Positions 24,468 through 33,288 of a DNA stretch of 38,532 bases are shown piece after piece. The first letter of the stretch is position 1, and every line of letters starts with the position of its first letter. The DNA lies in contig JAJZMD010000187.1 in the NCBI GenBank assembly GCA_021803085.1, forward strand, positions 1-38,532, written 5' to 3'. Origin of the DNA: Actinomycetes bacterium. GTDB lineage: Bacteria > Actinomycetota > Acidimicrobiia > Acidimicrobiales > RAAP-2. The notes under the pieces were generated by a model. That model ran no database searches. It was not told the origin of the DNA and was given only the letters and a program-made list of their open reading frames with translations. The position numbers and the translations under genes are program-made.

Positions 24468-24562
24468 TCTGGTAGGGAGGGTCTGGTAGGGAGGGTCTGG
24501 TAGGGAGGGTCTGGTAGGGAGGGTCTGGTAGGGCTTGTTTGGTGGGGCTGGTCTGGTAGGGA
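24468..24562 (-). repeat. 14-base tandem repeat in the whiB leader
   Basis: Four exact copies of TCTGGTAGGGAGGG (plus-strand reading) at 24468-24481, 24482-24495, 24496-24509 and 24510-24523, a partial fifth at 24524, and a stray copy at 24552-24562. They lie between the inferred whiB promoter and its ATG, so the leader RNA would carry CU-rich repeats. The repeat is in an open whiB-frame extension (LPDPPYQT-type peptide). Confidence 0.88.
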
Positions 24563-24749
24563 AAATCGGGTTGGGCGGGCCTGCCGGCTGCCGGGGCGCC
24601 TGGAGGCAATCGCTCTCCTCGCCCCTATCGCGGCAGAACATCGATTATGCCGCGCCGGTCACCGTCCTGTAAAGGGCGCGCAGGGACGCTGCCACCGCTG
24701 GCCTGGGTGAACGCGCGATCGGGAGCCCCGGCGGAGCTGCTCGGACGCG
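24563..24749. other. intergenic stretch upstream of the whiB repeats
   Basis: No gene is seen. It holds the inferred whiB promoter (24644-24673, minus strand) and a GAGGAG plus TTG that could start a longer WhiB form. Confidence 0.5.
24644..24673 (-). promoter_or_regulatory. whiB promoter
   Basis: On the minus strand TTTACA (24673-24668), an 18-base spacer and CATAAT (24649-24644) make the best vegetative-type promoter in the window. Transcription would start near 24637 and give whiB a leader of about 190 bases containing the tandem repeats. Confidence 0.6.
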
Positions 24750-25391
24750 TCAGTCGAGACGCGCGAGCGGGATCAGCTCGCTGCGGCCCTCGAGGTCCCC
24801 GGCGAGCTCGGCGCGCACCTCGGGGGACAGGACCGCGCGGGCCTCGTACTCCGGGTGGCGCACGACCAGGGCTGCGACATCCCCGCCCGAGAACCGGGCC
24901 CGGGCACGGGACGGGAAGGCGAAGCGGACATAGTGCACCGCCGCGGTCACGTTCTCCCTGGTCAGAGCCTCGGCATGGGTCGCCTCGGGGGCGGACGGCA
25001 CGACCACGTCGACGGGATCTCCGAGCTCGAAGGCGAGCGCGCGCTCGATCCCGACCAGCCGCGGCAACCAGCGGCGGAGGTCCGCCTCGGTGGTGAGCTC
25101 GACGAACAGGGTGGCGGAGAGCTCGCCCGCCTCGGGCAGGAGGCGGTTGTAGACGTCCAGCTCTTGCTGGACGCCCTCGTCGGTCGCGATCCGCTCGGCG
25201 CGCGCCATCTCCTGGACCTGGAACCGCACGGTGTCGGCACATTCGAAGACGATCGTGAGGACGGGACCGAGGGCGACCCGGCGCCGCCGCTTCAGCTCGA
25301 TGATCTGCCGGCGGTAGTCGTCACGGGCGCGTTCGTAGGCGCGCAGGTCGAGGATGTCGCCGACGCCGAGCAGGCGGGCGGACACGGTCAC
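24750..25391 (-). CDS. DUF3501 family protein
   Basis: A 213-residue soluble protein with family-typical wording: [58 protein letters not shown] and [19 protein letters not shown]3501 has no known function but is usually encoded beside rubrerythrin-type proteins and an Fe-S (GlpC-like) protein, hinting at oxidative-stress or electron-transfer work. Here it follows rubrerythrin by 24 bases on the same strand. GTG 25391 is chosen; GTG 25385 is also in frame. The C-terminal 60 residues beyond the core resemble nothing known to me. Confidence 0.8.
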   Translation of the reverse strand: MTVSARLLGVGDILDLRAYERARDDYRRQIIELKRRRRVALGPVLTIVFECADTVRFQVQEMARAERIATDEGVQQELDVYNRLLPEAGELSATLFVELTTEADLRRWLPRLVGIERALAFELGDPVDVVVPSAPEATHAEALTRENVTAAVHYVRFAFPSRARARFSGGDVAALVVRHPEYEARAVLSPEVRAELAGDLEGRSELIPLARLD

Positions 25392-25415
25392 GCTCCCGGC
25401 CTCGGGCAGAGGCGC

Positions 25416-25835
<420 letters not shown>

Positions 25836-25872
25836 TGCTCCTCCTGGTGCTGGAAGCTGCTTGTCGTGTCGT

Positions 25873-25894
25873 CGAGCGTACGTCGAGCGTACGT
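25873..25894 (-). promoter_or_regulatory. 11-base direct repeat upstream of rubrerythrin
   Basis: CGAGCGTACGT occurs twice in tandem, 38 to 59 bases before the rubrerythrin ATG. On the minus strand it provides two TACGCT boxes that fit a -10 element. It could be a promoter duplication or an operator; no matching -35 at good spacing is evident. Confidence 0.35.
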
Positions 25895-26292
25895 GTTGAA
25901 GGGTCGGTCGGGGCCTCGATGGTCAGCCCGTCGCCGCGTCGCGCGCGCGGGAGCTGCACTGCCCCCGTGGCGGGACCTTGCGGCCGCCGGCGCCGAAGAG
26001 CCTCGTCAGCTCTGCTGGGGACCGCATCGCCCTCAAGCCTATCGTGAGCACCGTTGTACCTCGACAGGTGAGGCAACAGGGTGGGCCACGTGAACGGGTG
26101 CAGGTGGCCCCGTTCCCGAGGTGCAGGTGGTCCCGGTCCCGGGCAGGTGGCCCCGTTCCCGGGCGGGTCGACGTGAGCTCCCGTCTCCCACCTGGTGGGA
26201 CGACGGCTCAGCCAAGCGGGGTGCAGGGCGGACACCTCTTTGCCCGGTTCTCCCGGGCCGCCCTTCATCGCCGCTGTGGCACGCTTGCCCCG
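25895..26292. other. intergenic region between rubrerythrin and glpD
   Basis: About 400 bases without a credible gene. It contains a degenerate direct repeat of about 20-23 bases at 26101-26163 (units beginning CAGGTGG at 26101, 26124 and 26144, each followed by a GTTCCCG or GGTCCCG block). Promoters for both flanking genes are expected here but none stands out for glpD. Confidence 0.5.
26101..26163. repeat. degenerate 20-23-base repeat upstream of glpD
   Basis: Three imperfect copies starting CAGGTGG at 26101, 26124 and 26144 and ending in CCCGGG-like blocks. No coding potential is seen. Confidence 0.65.
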
Positions 26293-27987
26293 ATGAGCGG
26301 CTTCGACCGGCACGACGCGCTGGGGAGGCTCGCGTCGGAGGAGTTCGACGTCCTCGTCGTGGGGGGCGGCATCACCGGCGCGGGGGTAGCGCTCGACGCG
26401 GCGAGCCGCGGCCTGCGAACGGCGCTCGTCGAGAAGGGTGACTTCGCGTCCGGAACGTCGTCCAAGTCCTCCAAGCTCGTCCATGGCGGCCTCCGATACC
26501 TCCAGCAACGAGAGCTTCACCTCGTGCACGAAAGCCTCGCCGAGCGCCAGCTGCTGCTCCGCAACGCGCCGCACCTCGTCACCCCGCTCCCCTTCCTCAT
26601 TCCCCTCTTCGGCCAGGACAGCGTGGTGTCCGCGGCCGTCGCCCGGTCCTTTTCCAGCGCGTTGTGGCTCTACGACCTCACCGGAGGCTGGCGGATCGGG
26701 AGCCGCCACCGGCGCATCGCGCGCGACGAAGCGCTCGCGCACGTCCCGATGCTGCGCGCCGAGGATCTCGCGGCCGGCTTCGTCTACCCCGACGCCCATA
26801 CTGACGACGCGCGCCTCACGCTCGCGGTGCTGCGGACCGCGGCCCTCGACCACGGCGCGGTCGCGGCCAATTACGCCGCGGTGAGCGGGCTCCTGACCGA
26901 TCGGAGAGGCAGGGTGTGCGGCTGCCGAGTGAGCCCCGAGGTCATGCCCGGCACCTCGGGCGCGTTCGGGGACGCGGCGGTGGGGCCCGACTTCGACGTG
27001 CGCGCCCGGGCGGTCGTGAACGCGACCGGGGTGTGGGCCGACGAGGTGCGCGCGCTCGCCGAGGGCGGACATCCCCGGTCGCTCCGCCCCGCCAAGGGCG
27101 TGCACGTGAGCGTGCCGTCCGCGTCCCTCCCCTGCGACGTCGCGACGGTGCTCCCGGTCCGCGGCGACCATCGCTCTGTCTTCGTCGTCCCCTGGCCCGA
27201 GGGCGGCGTCACCTACGTGGGCACCACCGACACCGACTACGCCGGACCGCTCGACGACCCGGCATGCACGCCGGCGGACGTCGACTACCTGCTCTCGGCG
27301 GTGAACGCCTCGACGACCGCGGACCTGGCTCCCCGCGACGTCACCGCGGTCTGGGCCGGGCTGCGACCGCTGCTCGCGCCAGGTGCCGCGAGGCGCGTCT
27401 CCGCGCGCACCGCCGACCTCTCGAGACGCCATTCGGTGCGCATCTCGGCGGGCGGGCTCGTCACCGTGACCGGCGGGAAGCTGACCACGTACCGGCGCAT
27501 GGCCCAGGACGCGATGGACGCCGTGGGACGCGTGCTCGGCGAAGGGAAGGAGCCTCGCCGCTCCGGGACGCGCAGGCTGGCACTTCGCGGCGCACCAGCG
27601 GGCGCTCTCGACTCGGCGCAGCGAGCCGACCGTCTTTTCGCCCGCTACGGCACCGAGGCAGGCGCCGTGCGCACGTTGTGGAGCGCACGTCCCGAGCTGC
27701 GTGAAGCCGTCGTCGACGGTCTCCCGTACGTCGGTGCCGAGGTGGTCTACGCCGTACGCGAGGAGATGGCCCAGTCGGTCGACGACGTGCTCAGCCGCCG
27801 GACCCGCGCCGTGCTGCAGAACGGCCGAGCGGCGGCGCGCGCCGCGCCGGCGGTCGCGTCGCTCATCGCGCCCGAGCTGGGGTGGAGCGACGACCAGGCG
27901 TCGCGCCACGCCCAGGCCTTCGCCGTCCGCGTCCGCTCGGACCTGGAGCGAGCGGGTATCCAGGCGGGGATCGAGGAGCGGCGTTGA
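26293..27987 (+). CDS. glpD: aerobic glycerol-3-phosphate dehydrogenase
   Basis: Membrane-associated FAD enzyme that oxidises glycerol-3-phosphate to dihydroxyacetone phosphate and feeds electrons to quinone. The 564-residue protein has the Rossmann motif VVGGGITGAGVALDAASRG (residues 22-40) and the family signature SSKSSKLVHGGLRYLQ. VVNATGVWADEV, TYVGTTDTDYAG and the C-terminal domain after TVTGGKLTTYRRMA also match. Length is typical. ATG 26293 is chosen because upstream frame has no family similarity. Its stop overlaps the TTG start of the next gene. Confidence 0.95.
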   Translation: MSGFDRHDALGRLASEEFDVLVVGGGITGAGVALDAASRGLRTALVEKGDFASGTSSKSSKLVHGGLRYLQQRELHLVHESLAERQLLLRNAPHLVTPLPFLIPLFGQDSVVSAAVARSFSSALWLYDLTGGWRIGSRHRRIARDEALAHVPMLRAEDLAAGFVYPDAHTDDARLTLAVLRTAALDHGAVAANYAAVSGLLTDRRGRVCGCRVSPEVMPGTSGAFGDAAVGPDFDVRARAVVNATGVWADEVRALAEGGHPRSLRPAKGVHVSVPSASLPCDVATVLPVRGDHRSVFVVPWPEGGVTYVGTTDTDYAGPLDDPACTPADVDYLLSAVNASTTADLAPRDVTAVWAGLRPLLAPGAARRVSARTADLSRRHSVRISAGGLVTVTGGKLTTYRRMAQDAMDAVGRVLGEGKEPRRSGTRRLALRGAPAGALDSAQRADRLFARYGTEAGAVRTLWSARPELREAVVDGLPYVGAEVVYAVREEMAQSVDDVLSRRTRAVLQNGRAAARAAPAVASLIAPELGWSDDQASRHAQAFAVRVRSDLERAGIQAGIEERR

Positions 27988-29603
27988 CGGCGGCCGAACC
28001 CGTCCGAGGCGAGGCGCCCGGACGCCGGCGCGCACCCGTCCCGCCAACGCCCATCGACGGGGGCGCCGAGGCCGCTGCGCAGCGGCTCGGCGCACCTGCG
28101 GTCCCCGTCCCTGATGCGATCCTCGACCGGGTGCGCCAGGACGGAGGAGCCGTCGAGCTCGAGCTGGGGCCGCGCGCGGAGGCAGGCCGGGACTGGTGGC
28201 CGCTCGCGATCGGCTGGGCGGCGCGCGGGCAGGTGCCGGCGCGTCCCGCGGCCGTCGTACGACCCACCTCCGCCGCGCAAGTGGCCCAGCTCCTGGCGGC
28301 GTGCGCCCGCGACCTCGTCCCCGTGACGGCTATGGGAGGCCGCAGCGGCGTGTGCGGCGGCGCAGTGCCCGTCTACGGCGGGGTCGCGCTCGACTGCACG
28401 GGCCTCGTCGGAGAGGTCCGGCTCGACGAGGCTTCTCTCGTCGCAGAGGTCCCCGCCGGCACCAACGGCCGTGAGCTCGAAGAGACCCTCCGAGGCACGG
28501 GAGAGGGCTACACGCTCGGCCACTGGCCCCAGTCGATCGACCTGTCGACGGTGGGCGGATGGCTCGCATGCCGCAGCGCCGGCCAGTACTCGACCCGCTA
28601 CGGGAAGGTCGAGGACATGGTCGCAGGGCTCGAGGTTGCCCTCGCCGACGGCAGCCTCGTACGCACCGGGGCCAGCGCTCCCCGTGCGGCGACCGGGCCG
28701 GACCTCACGCAGCTGTTCACCGGCAGCGAGGGCGTGCTCGGGGTGATCACCCGCGCATGGTTGCGCGTGCACCCGCTCCCCGCGGCCGAGGGCCGGCGCG
28801 CCTACTCCTTCGCCACCTTCGAGGATGGACTCGACTGCTGCAGGCGGGTGCTCCGCCGCGGTGCCACCCCGGCCGTCCTCCGCCTCTACGACGCGGCGGA
28901 ATCCGAGCGCACCTACGCCCACCCCGGAGGGTGCGTGCTCGTCGTGCTCGACGAGGCCGACCCCGCGATCTGCGCCGCGACCCTCGCCGTCGTCGACGAC
29001 GAATGCGCGAGGGCCGCTCGCCTCGACGACGAGATCGTCGCCCATTGGCTCAGGATCCGCAACGACGTCTCCGTGCTCGCGCCGTCGTGGCGGGCAGGGA
29101 TCGTCGTCGACACCGCGGAGGTGGCGGGTCGCTGGACGACGTTGCCCGCGCTCTGCCGCGACGTCGTCGCAGCGTTGCGCGCGATCGACGGCACCATCGC
29201 CGCGTCGGTCCACCTCTCTCACGCGTACCTCGACGGGGCGTGCCTGTACTTCACCTTCGCGGGGCGGCCCGGGGGCGGCGGTCGCGGCGACGACGGGGGC
29301 GGCGACGACGACCGGGCTGGCTTGATCGGCGACGCCATGCCGGAGGCGAGCCCTGCCGCGACCTCCGAGGAGAGCTACTACCGGCGCGCATGGGACGCGC
29401 TCGCCGAGGTCGTCGTCGCGCGAGGCGCAGCCATCAGCCACCACCACGGCGTCGGGCTCAGCCGCGGCCGCTTCCTCGCCCATGCGCTCGGCGGCGCGCA
29501 CGACGTCCTGGTCGCGCTCAAGCGCGCGCTCGACCCCGCGGGAGTCCTGAACCCTGGGAAGCTCGGCATCCCGACCCGCTTCGGCGAGGTGCCCTGGCCG
29601 TGA
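27984..29603 (+). CDS. FAD-linked oxidase, alkyl-DHAP synthase-like
   Basis: Flavoprotein of 539 residues. A PCMH-type FAD domain has PTSAAQVAQLL, the Gly-rich FAD loop AMGGRSGVCGG and the YSTRYGKVEDMVAGLEV block. A C-terminal FAD-oxidase domain ends in SHHHGVG (about residue 485), the motif shared by alkyl-dihydroxyacetonephosphate synthases. In mycobacteria a homologue also lies near a glpD gene. The TTG start (27984) overlaps the glpD stop as TTGA and has GAGGAG upstream, so coupling with glpD is likely. A Gly/Asp-rich insert of about 20 residues (427-446) is unusual. It could make ether-lipid precursors or oxidise a hydroxy acid; this is not settled. Confidence 0.85.
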   Translation: MTAAEPVRGEAPGRRRAPVPPTPIDGGAEAAAQRLGAPAVPVPDAILDRVRQDGGAVELELGPRAEAGRDWWPLAIGWAARGQVPARPAAVVRPTSAAQVAQLLAACARDLVPVTAMGGRSGVCGGAVPVYGGVALDCTGLVGEVRLDEASLVAEVPAGTNGRELEETLRGTGEGYTLGHWPQSIDLSTVGGWLACRSAGQYSTRYGKVEDMVAGLEVALADGSLVRTGASAPRAATGPDLTQLFTGSEGVLGVITRAWLRVHPLPAAEGRRAYSFATFEDGLDCCRRVLRRGATPAVLRLYDAAESERTYAHPGGCVLVVLDEADPAICAATLAVVDDECARAARLDDEIVAHWLRIRNDVSVLAPSWRAGIVVDTAEVAGRWTTLPALCRDVVAALRAIDGTIAASVHLSHAYLDGACLYFTFAGRPGGGGRGDDGGGDDDRAGLIGDAMPEASPAATSEESYYRRAWDALAEVVVARGAAISHHHGVGLSRGRFLAHALGGAHDVLVALKRALDPAGVLNPGKLGIPTRFGEVPWP

Positions 29604-29757
29604 GGGACGTGACGAGCGTGAGAGACGCGGGGGCGTGAGAGACGTGACGAGCGTGAGGGACGTGACGAGCGTGAGAGACGCGGGGGCGTGAGGGACGTGA
29701 CGAGCGTGAGAGACGCGGGGGCGTGAGGGACGTGACGAGCGTGAGAGACGCGGGGGC
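29600..29757 (+). repeat. 35-base tandem repeat spanning the oxidase/kinase gene junction
   Basis: Four exact 35-base copies (29600-29634, 29653-29687, 29688-29722, 29723-29757) and one 18-base half copy (29635-29652). Each unit contains three GTGA words that can act as stop or start. The first copy holds the stop of the flavoprotein gene and the last holds the possible starts of the kinase gene. Confidence 0.9.
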
Positions 29758-31270
29758 GAAGGCGGCCGACGGAGCCGTGCTCGTGGTGGACGTGGGCTCG
29801 AGCGGCGTCCGAGCGGGGATCGTTCGCCCGAACGGCTCGGTCGAGCACGCCCGGCACGCGGCGCTTGCGACGAGCGCACCGGCTCCTGGGCTCGCAGAGC
29901 TCGACGGGGCGCAGCTCGCAGCCGCGGTCGTCGAGCTCGCCACCGGGGTGCTCGCCGAGTGCGGGCCGGTCGCCGCGGTCGGCATCGCGACGCAACGCGC
30001 GACCGCGCTCGTCTGGGACCGTCGCACCGGTGCGCCCGTCGCCCCGGCGATCGGGTGGCAGGACCTCCGCACGGTCGTCACGTGCCTGGTGCTGCAAGCC
30101 GACGGCATCCGGCTCGCACCGAACATGTCCGCGACGAAGATCGCGGCGATCCTCGACGACGTCGATCCCGACCGGGCGCGCGCCGAGGCAGGCGAGCTGT
30201 GCGCCGGCACCGTGGACAGCTGGGTCGCCTGGGTGCTCGCAGGAGGTCCCGAGAGAGCGGGAGGCGGCCTCCACGTCACGGACGCCACCAACGCGGCCGT
30301 GACGGGCATGCTGGCTGCAGGCGACACGTCCCGTTGGGACACGTGGGACGCCCGGGTGCTCGCCGCGCTGCGCATCCCCGAGCCGGTGCTCCCGAGCGTG
30401 GTCGACTCCTGCGGGGTCCTGGGCGAGGCGTCCGCCCTCCCTGGATCCCCGCCCATCTGCGCGCTGATCGGCGATCAGCAGGCGTCCCTCGTCGGCCAGG
30501 GGTGCACCCGGCCGGGCCTCGCCAAGGCGACGTTCGGCACCGGCGGGATGCTCGACCTGTGCACCGGGACCGAGGCCCCCGCACGCGCGGCGCGCCAGGC
30601 GTCGGGGACGTTCCCGATCGTGGCGTGGCGGCGAGCCGGCGAGCTCACCTGGGGGAGCGAGGCGATCATGCTCACGGCCGGAGCGTGCGTCGACTGGCTG
30701 CGCGACGATCTCGGCCTCGTCGCCAGCGCGGCGGAGACCGAGGCGCTCGCCGCGCAGCGCGAGACGACCGGCGGCGTCTGGTTCGTGCCGGCCCTGATGG
30801 GGATGGGCACGCCGGTGTGGGACTTCGGCGCCAGGGGGGCGCTCGTCGGCCTCACCCAGGGCTCCGGCCGCGCCGAGATCGCCCGCGCCGTGCTCGAGGG
30901 GGTTGCGCACCGGGGTGCCGATCTCCTCGAGGCCGCAGAGGCCGACAGCGAGACGACCGTCCCGACGCTGCGCGTCGACGGCGGCATGAGCGCGAACGGC
31001 GTGTTCGTGCAGGCGCTGGCGAACGCGTGCTTGCGGCCCGTCGAGCTCTCGGCCGAGCGCGAGGCCACGACGCTGGGCGCCGGCCTCCTCGCGGGCGTCG
31101 CGGTAGGAGTGGTGTCCGGCACGGACGAGATCGCCGACGCCTATCGTCCGAGGGCGGTCGTCGAGCCCACGCTCACGGAGGCGGCCCACCGGGAGCTGCG
31201 GGCCCGGTGGCTGGAGGCGCGGGAACGGGCCACCCGCACGATCCCCGAGCTGTCGGGGATCGAGTTCTGA
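29723..31270 (+). CDS. FGGY-family carbohydrate kinase, glycerol kinase-like
   Basis: ATP-dependent sugar/polyol kinase of up to 515 residues. An N-terminal phosphate-binding strand reads LVVDVGSSGVRAGIV, and GIATQRATALVWD follows. The ATP-side motifs are IGDQQASLVGQGC, ATFGTGGMLDLCTG and the FGGY signature region VPTLRVDGGMSANGVFVQALA. The GDQQA and FGTGGM blocks and its neighbour glpD point to glycerol kinase, but other polyols are possible. GTG codons at 29723, 29732 and 29741 are all in frame within the last repeat unit, so the exact start is open; no good ribosome-binding site distinguishes them. Confidence 0.88.
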   Translation: MRDVTSVRDAGAKAADGAVLVVDVGSSGVRAGIVRPNGSVEHARHAALATSAPAPGLAELDGAQLAAAVVELATGVLAECGPVAAVGIATQRATALVWDRRTGAPVAPAIGWQDLRTVVTCLVLQADGIRLAPNMSATKIAAILDDVDPDRARAEAGELCAGTVDSWVAWVLAGGPERAGGGLHVTDATNAAVTGMLAAGDTSRWDTWDARVLAALRIPEPVLPSVVDSCGVLGEASALPGSPPICALIGDQQASLVGQGCTRPGLAKATFGTGGMLDLCTGTEAPARAARQASGTFPIVAWRRAGELTWGSEAIMLTAGACVDWLRDDLGLVASAAETEALAAQRETTGGVWFVPALMGMGTPVWDFGARGALVGLTQGSGRAEIARAVLEGVAHRGADLLEAAEADSETTVPTLRVDGGMSANGVFVQALANACLRPVELSAEREATTLGAGLLAGVAVGVVSGTDEIADAYRPRAVVEPTLTEAAHRELRARWLEARERATRTIPELSGIEF

Positions 31271-31291
31271 CTCTGAAGGGCGCCGGACGCG

Positions 31292-32566
31292 TCAACCGTT
31301 CGCCGGGAGCACCTCCATCGCCTCGGCGACGCTCGCCCCCGCCGCAAGGAGCGGGCGGAAGGCCATGAGCTGGCGCGGGCGCGACACCGCGAGTGCGGCG
31401 GAGAGCCGCCCGTCCCTCGCGTAAACGACGACGAACCTGCCGTCCTCGGCGTCGAGTGCGCCGTCGAGGACCACGACCTCGTCCGTGCGCTCCGGGTGCC
31501 CGAGGACCTGGATCCGGACGCCGTACTGCTCCGACCAGAAGTACGGGACGGGGTCGAACGGCTCGGCCTCGGCCCTGCCGGCGAGAAGGCTCCGGGCCGC
31601 CGCGGTCCCCATCTGCGAGGCCAGCTCCCAGTGCTCGATCCGGATCGACTGCACGTCCCCGGCGTGGCGCCAGGTCCATCGGCACAAGTCGCCGGCGCAG
31701 ACCACCCCGTCGGCGGCGAACAGGGCTTCGTCGCACACGACGCCGTCGGCGATCTCGAGCCCCGACCCCTCCAGCCACTCCGTGTTGGGCACGACGCCGA
31801 TGCCGACCACGACGACGTCTGCCGGGAGCTCCTCGCCGCCGGCGAGCTCCACCTCGTACGGCGCGCCGCGGGGCGCCGTCCGCTCGTGCACCGCCGCGAC
31901 CGACGCACTCGTGCGCAAGTCCACTCCGTGGCGCGCGTGCAGCGCACCGAGGGCGGCGCCCACCAGCTCGCCCACTGCGGGCTCGAGGGGGGTCGGCAGC
32001 GCCTCGAGCACCGTGACGTCGCAGCCGAGGCCCGCGCAGGTGGCCGCCACCTCCGAGCCGATGAACCCCGCGCCGACCACGACGACACGACAGCCGGGCC
32101 CCGCCTCGAGGATCCGGGCACGGAGGCGCTCGCAGTCGTCGAGGGTGCGCACGACCGCCACGCCGTGCAGTGCCTCGGTGCCGCGCAGCCGCCGCGGCCG
32201 GGCCCCGGTCGCCACGACGACGCCGTCGGCGCAGAGCACCGTGCCGTCGTCGAGGGTGACCCGGCGCGCCTCGGCGTCGAACGCGCCCGCGCGCTGGCCG
32301 AGGCGAAGGTCGATCCCGAGGTCCGCGAGCCGGCGGCGGTCCACGAGCGCCGTCCGCTCCGGCGGCCACGTGCCGGCGAGCACCTGCTTGGACAGCGGGG
32401 GGCGGTCGTACGGGTAGTGGACCTCGTCGCCCACCATGACCAGGGAGCCGGTGAAGCCCCCTTCGCGCAGTGCCTGCGCGGCGCGCAGCCCTCCGAGCGC
32501 GGCCCCGACGATCACGACGGCGCCGTCGGCAGGCAACGGGCCGCCGGAGGCGCCGGCTCGGGTCAC
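31292..32566 (-). CDS. NAD(P)/FAD-dependent ferredoxin reductase-like oxidoreductase
   Basis: Pyridine-nucleotide-disulfide oxidoreductase fold of 424 residues: N-terminal FAD motif VVIVGAALGGLRAAQALR, the block YDRPPLSKQVL, and the second Rossmann motif VVVVGAGFIGSEVAA for NAD(P)H. VCAGDLCRW matches the second FAD contact, and the C-terminal reductase domain starts near PYFWSEQYGVRIQVLG. There is no redox-active CxxxxC pair, so it resembles the rhodocoxin/phenylpropionate-type ferredoxin reductases. GTG 32566 overlaps the MBL gene stop (GTGA). Its partner ferredoxin is not in view. Confidence 0.9.
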   Translation of the reverse strand: MTRAGASGGPLPADGAVVIVGAALGGLRAAQALREGGFTGSLVMVGDEVHYPYDRPPLSKQVLAGTWPPERTALVDRRRLADLGIDLRLGQRAGAFDAEARRVTLDDGTVLCADGVVVATGARPRRLRGTEALHGVAVVRTLDDCERLRARILEAGPGCRVVVVGAGFIGSEVAATCAGLGCDVTVLEALPTPLEPAVGELVGAALGALHARHGVDLRTSASVAAVHERTAPRGAPYEVELAGGEELPADVVVVGIGVVPNTEWLEGSGLEIADGVVCDEALFAADGVVCAGDLCRWTWRHAGDVQSIRIEHWELASQMGTAAARSLLAGRAEAEPFDPVPYFWSEQYGVRIQVLGHPERTDEVVVLDGALDAEDGRFVVVYARDGRLSAALAVSRPRQLMAFRPLLAAGASVAEAMEVLPANG

Positions 32567-33288
32567 CGGCCGAACATGGCCATCCACTCCTCGACGGAGC
32601 GAGGCCGGTAGCAGACGTTCGTCCGTCGCGTCTCGCCCATCGTCGCGGACGGCTCCGGTGCGTACCGGTGCCCCGGGTACACGAGCGTGTCGTCGGGCAC
32701 CGACGCGAGCCGCCGGGTGAGCGACTCGTACAGCGCCTCGGGATCCCCGCCTGGGAGATCGGTTCTCCCGCAGCCCTGGAGGAACAGCGTGTCGCCGGAC
32801 ACGAGCCTGCCGTCGACGAGGAAGCACTGGCTCCCGGGGGTGTGGCCTGGCGTGTGCAGGAGCTCGACGGGCACGTGCCCGACCCGGACGACGTCCCCGC
32901 TGTCGTGAGGGGTGAGCTCACCTTCGCCCACCCCGGTCGCTCGCACCACCCAGGGCAGCTCGGCCCGCTGGACGTGGATGGGCGCCTGGACCTGTTCGAG
33001 CAGCGCGGCGATCCCCTCCACCTCCCAGCCCATCGCAGCACCGCCGACGTGGTCGAAGTGGTAGTGGGTGGCAAGGACGCCCGCGCACCGCATGCCGTCC
33101 GACTCCAAGAGGTCGAGGAGATCGCGCACTCGATAGGCGGGATCGACGAGGAGCGCGTCGCCGGTCCCCCGGTCGCCGATCGCGTAGGTGAAGTTGGCCA
33201 TCTGCAGCGCGACCGCGTCGTCGCGGGCAAAGTCGCGCCCCGACAACAGCTGGCGGAAGTACAGCGGTCCCGAGGTCGGCCCGGCCAT
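32563..33288 (-). CDS. metallo-beta-lactamase-fold hydrolase (glyoxalase II / persulfide dioxygenase-like)
   Basis: A 241-residue metal-dependent protein with THYHFDH (residues 74-80), His-149 in HTPGHTPGS, Asp-166 in SGDTLF and His-207 in YPGHRY. The set of ligands fits the glyoxalase II group, which includes persulfide dioxygenases. The reductase next door and the absence of a rhodanese leave the substrate open. ATG 33288 overlaps the xseB stop (ATGA). Confidence 0.9.
   Translation of the reverse strand: MAGPTSGPLYFRQLLSGRDFARDDAVALQMANFTYAIGDRGTGDALLVDPAYRVRDLLDLLESDGMRCAGVLATHYHFDHVGGAAMGWEVEGIAALLEQVQAPIHVQRAELPWVVRATGVGEGELTPHDSGDVVRVGHVPVELLHTPGHTPGSQCFLVDGRLVSGDTLFLQGCGRTDLPGGDPEALYESLTRRLASVPDDTLVYPGHRYAPEPSATMGETRRTNVCYRPRSVEEWMAMFGR

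Noticed and set aside
24468..24562. CRISPR-like array
   Set aside because: Units are 14 bases and directly adjacent, without spacers.
29600..29757. CRISPR-like array or insertion-sequence end
   Set aside because: The 35-base units abut without unique spacers; no inverted ends or transposase.
29378..31189. 603-codon minus-strand frame across the glycerol-kinase-like gene
   Set aside because: No family similarity. It is antisense to a clear FGGY kinase, and its SRSSRPS-type repeat merely reads the 35-base DNA repeat.
26293..31270. Complete glycerol-uptake operon
   Set aside because: No glycerol facilitator or GlpR-type regulator is present, and the middle gene is not a standard member, so only a glycerol-linked cluster is claimed.
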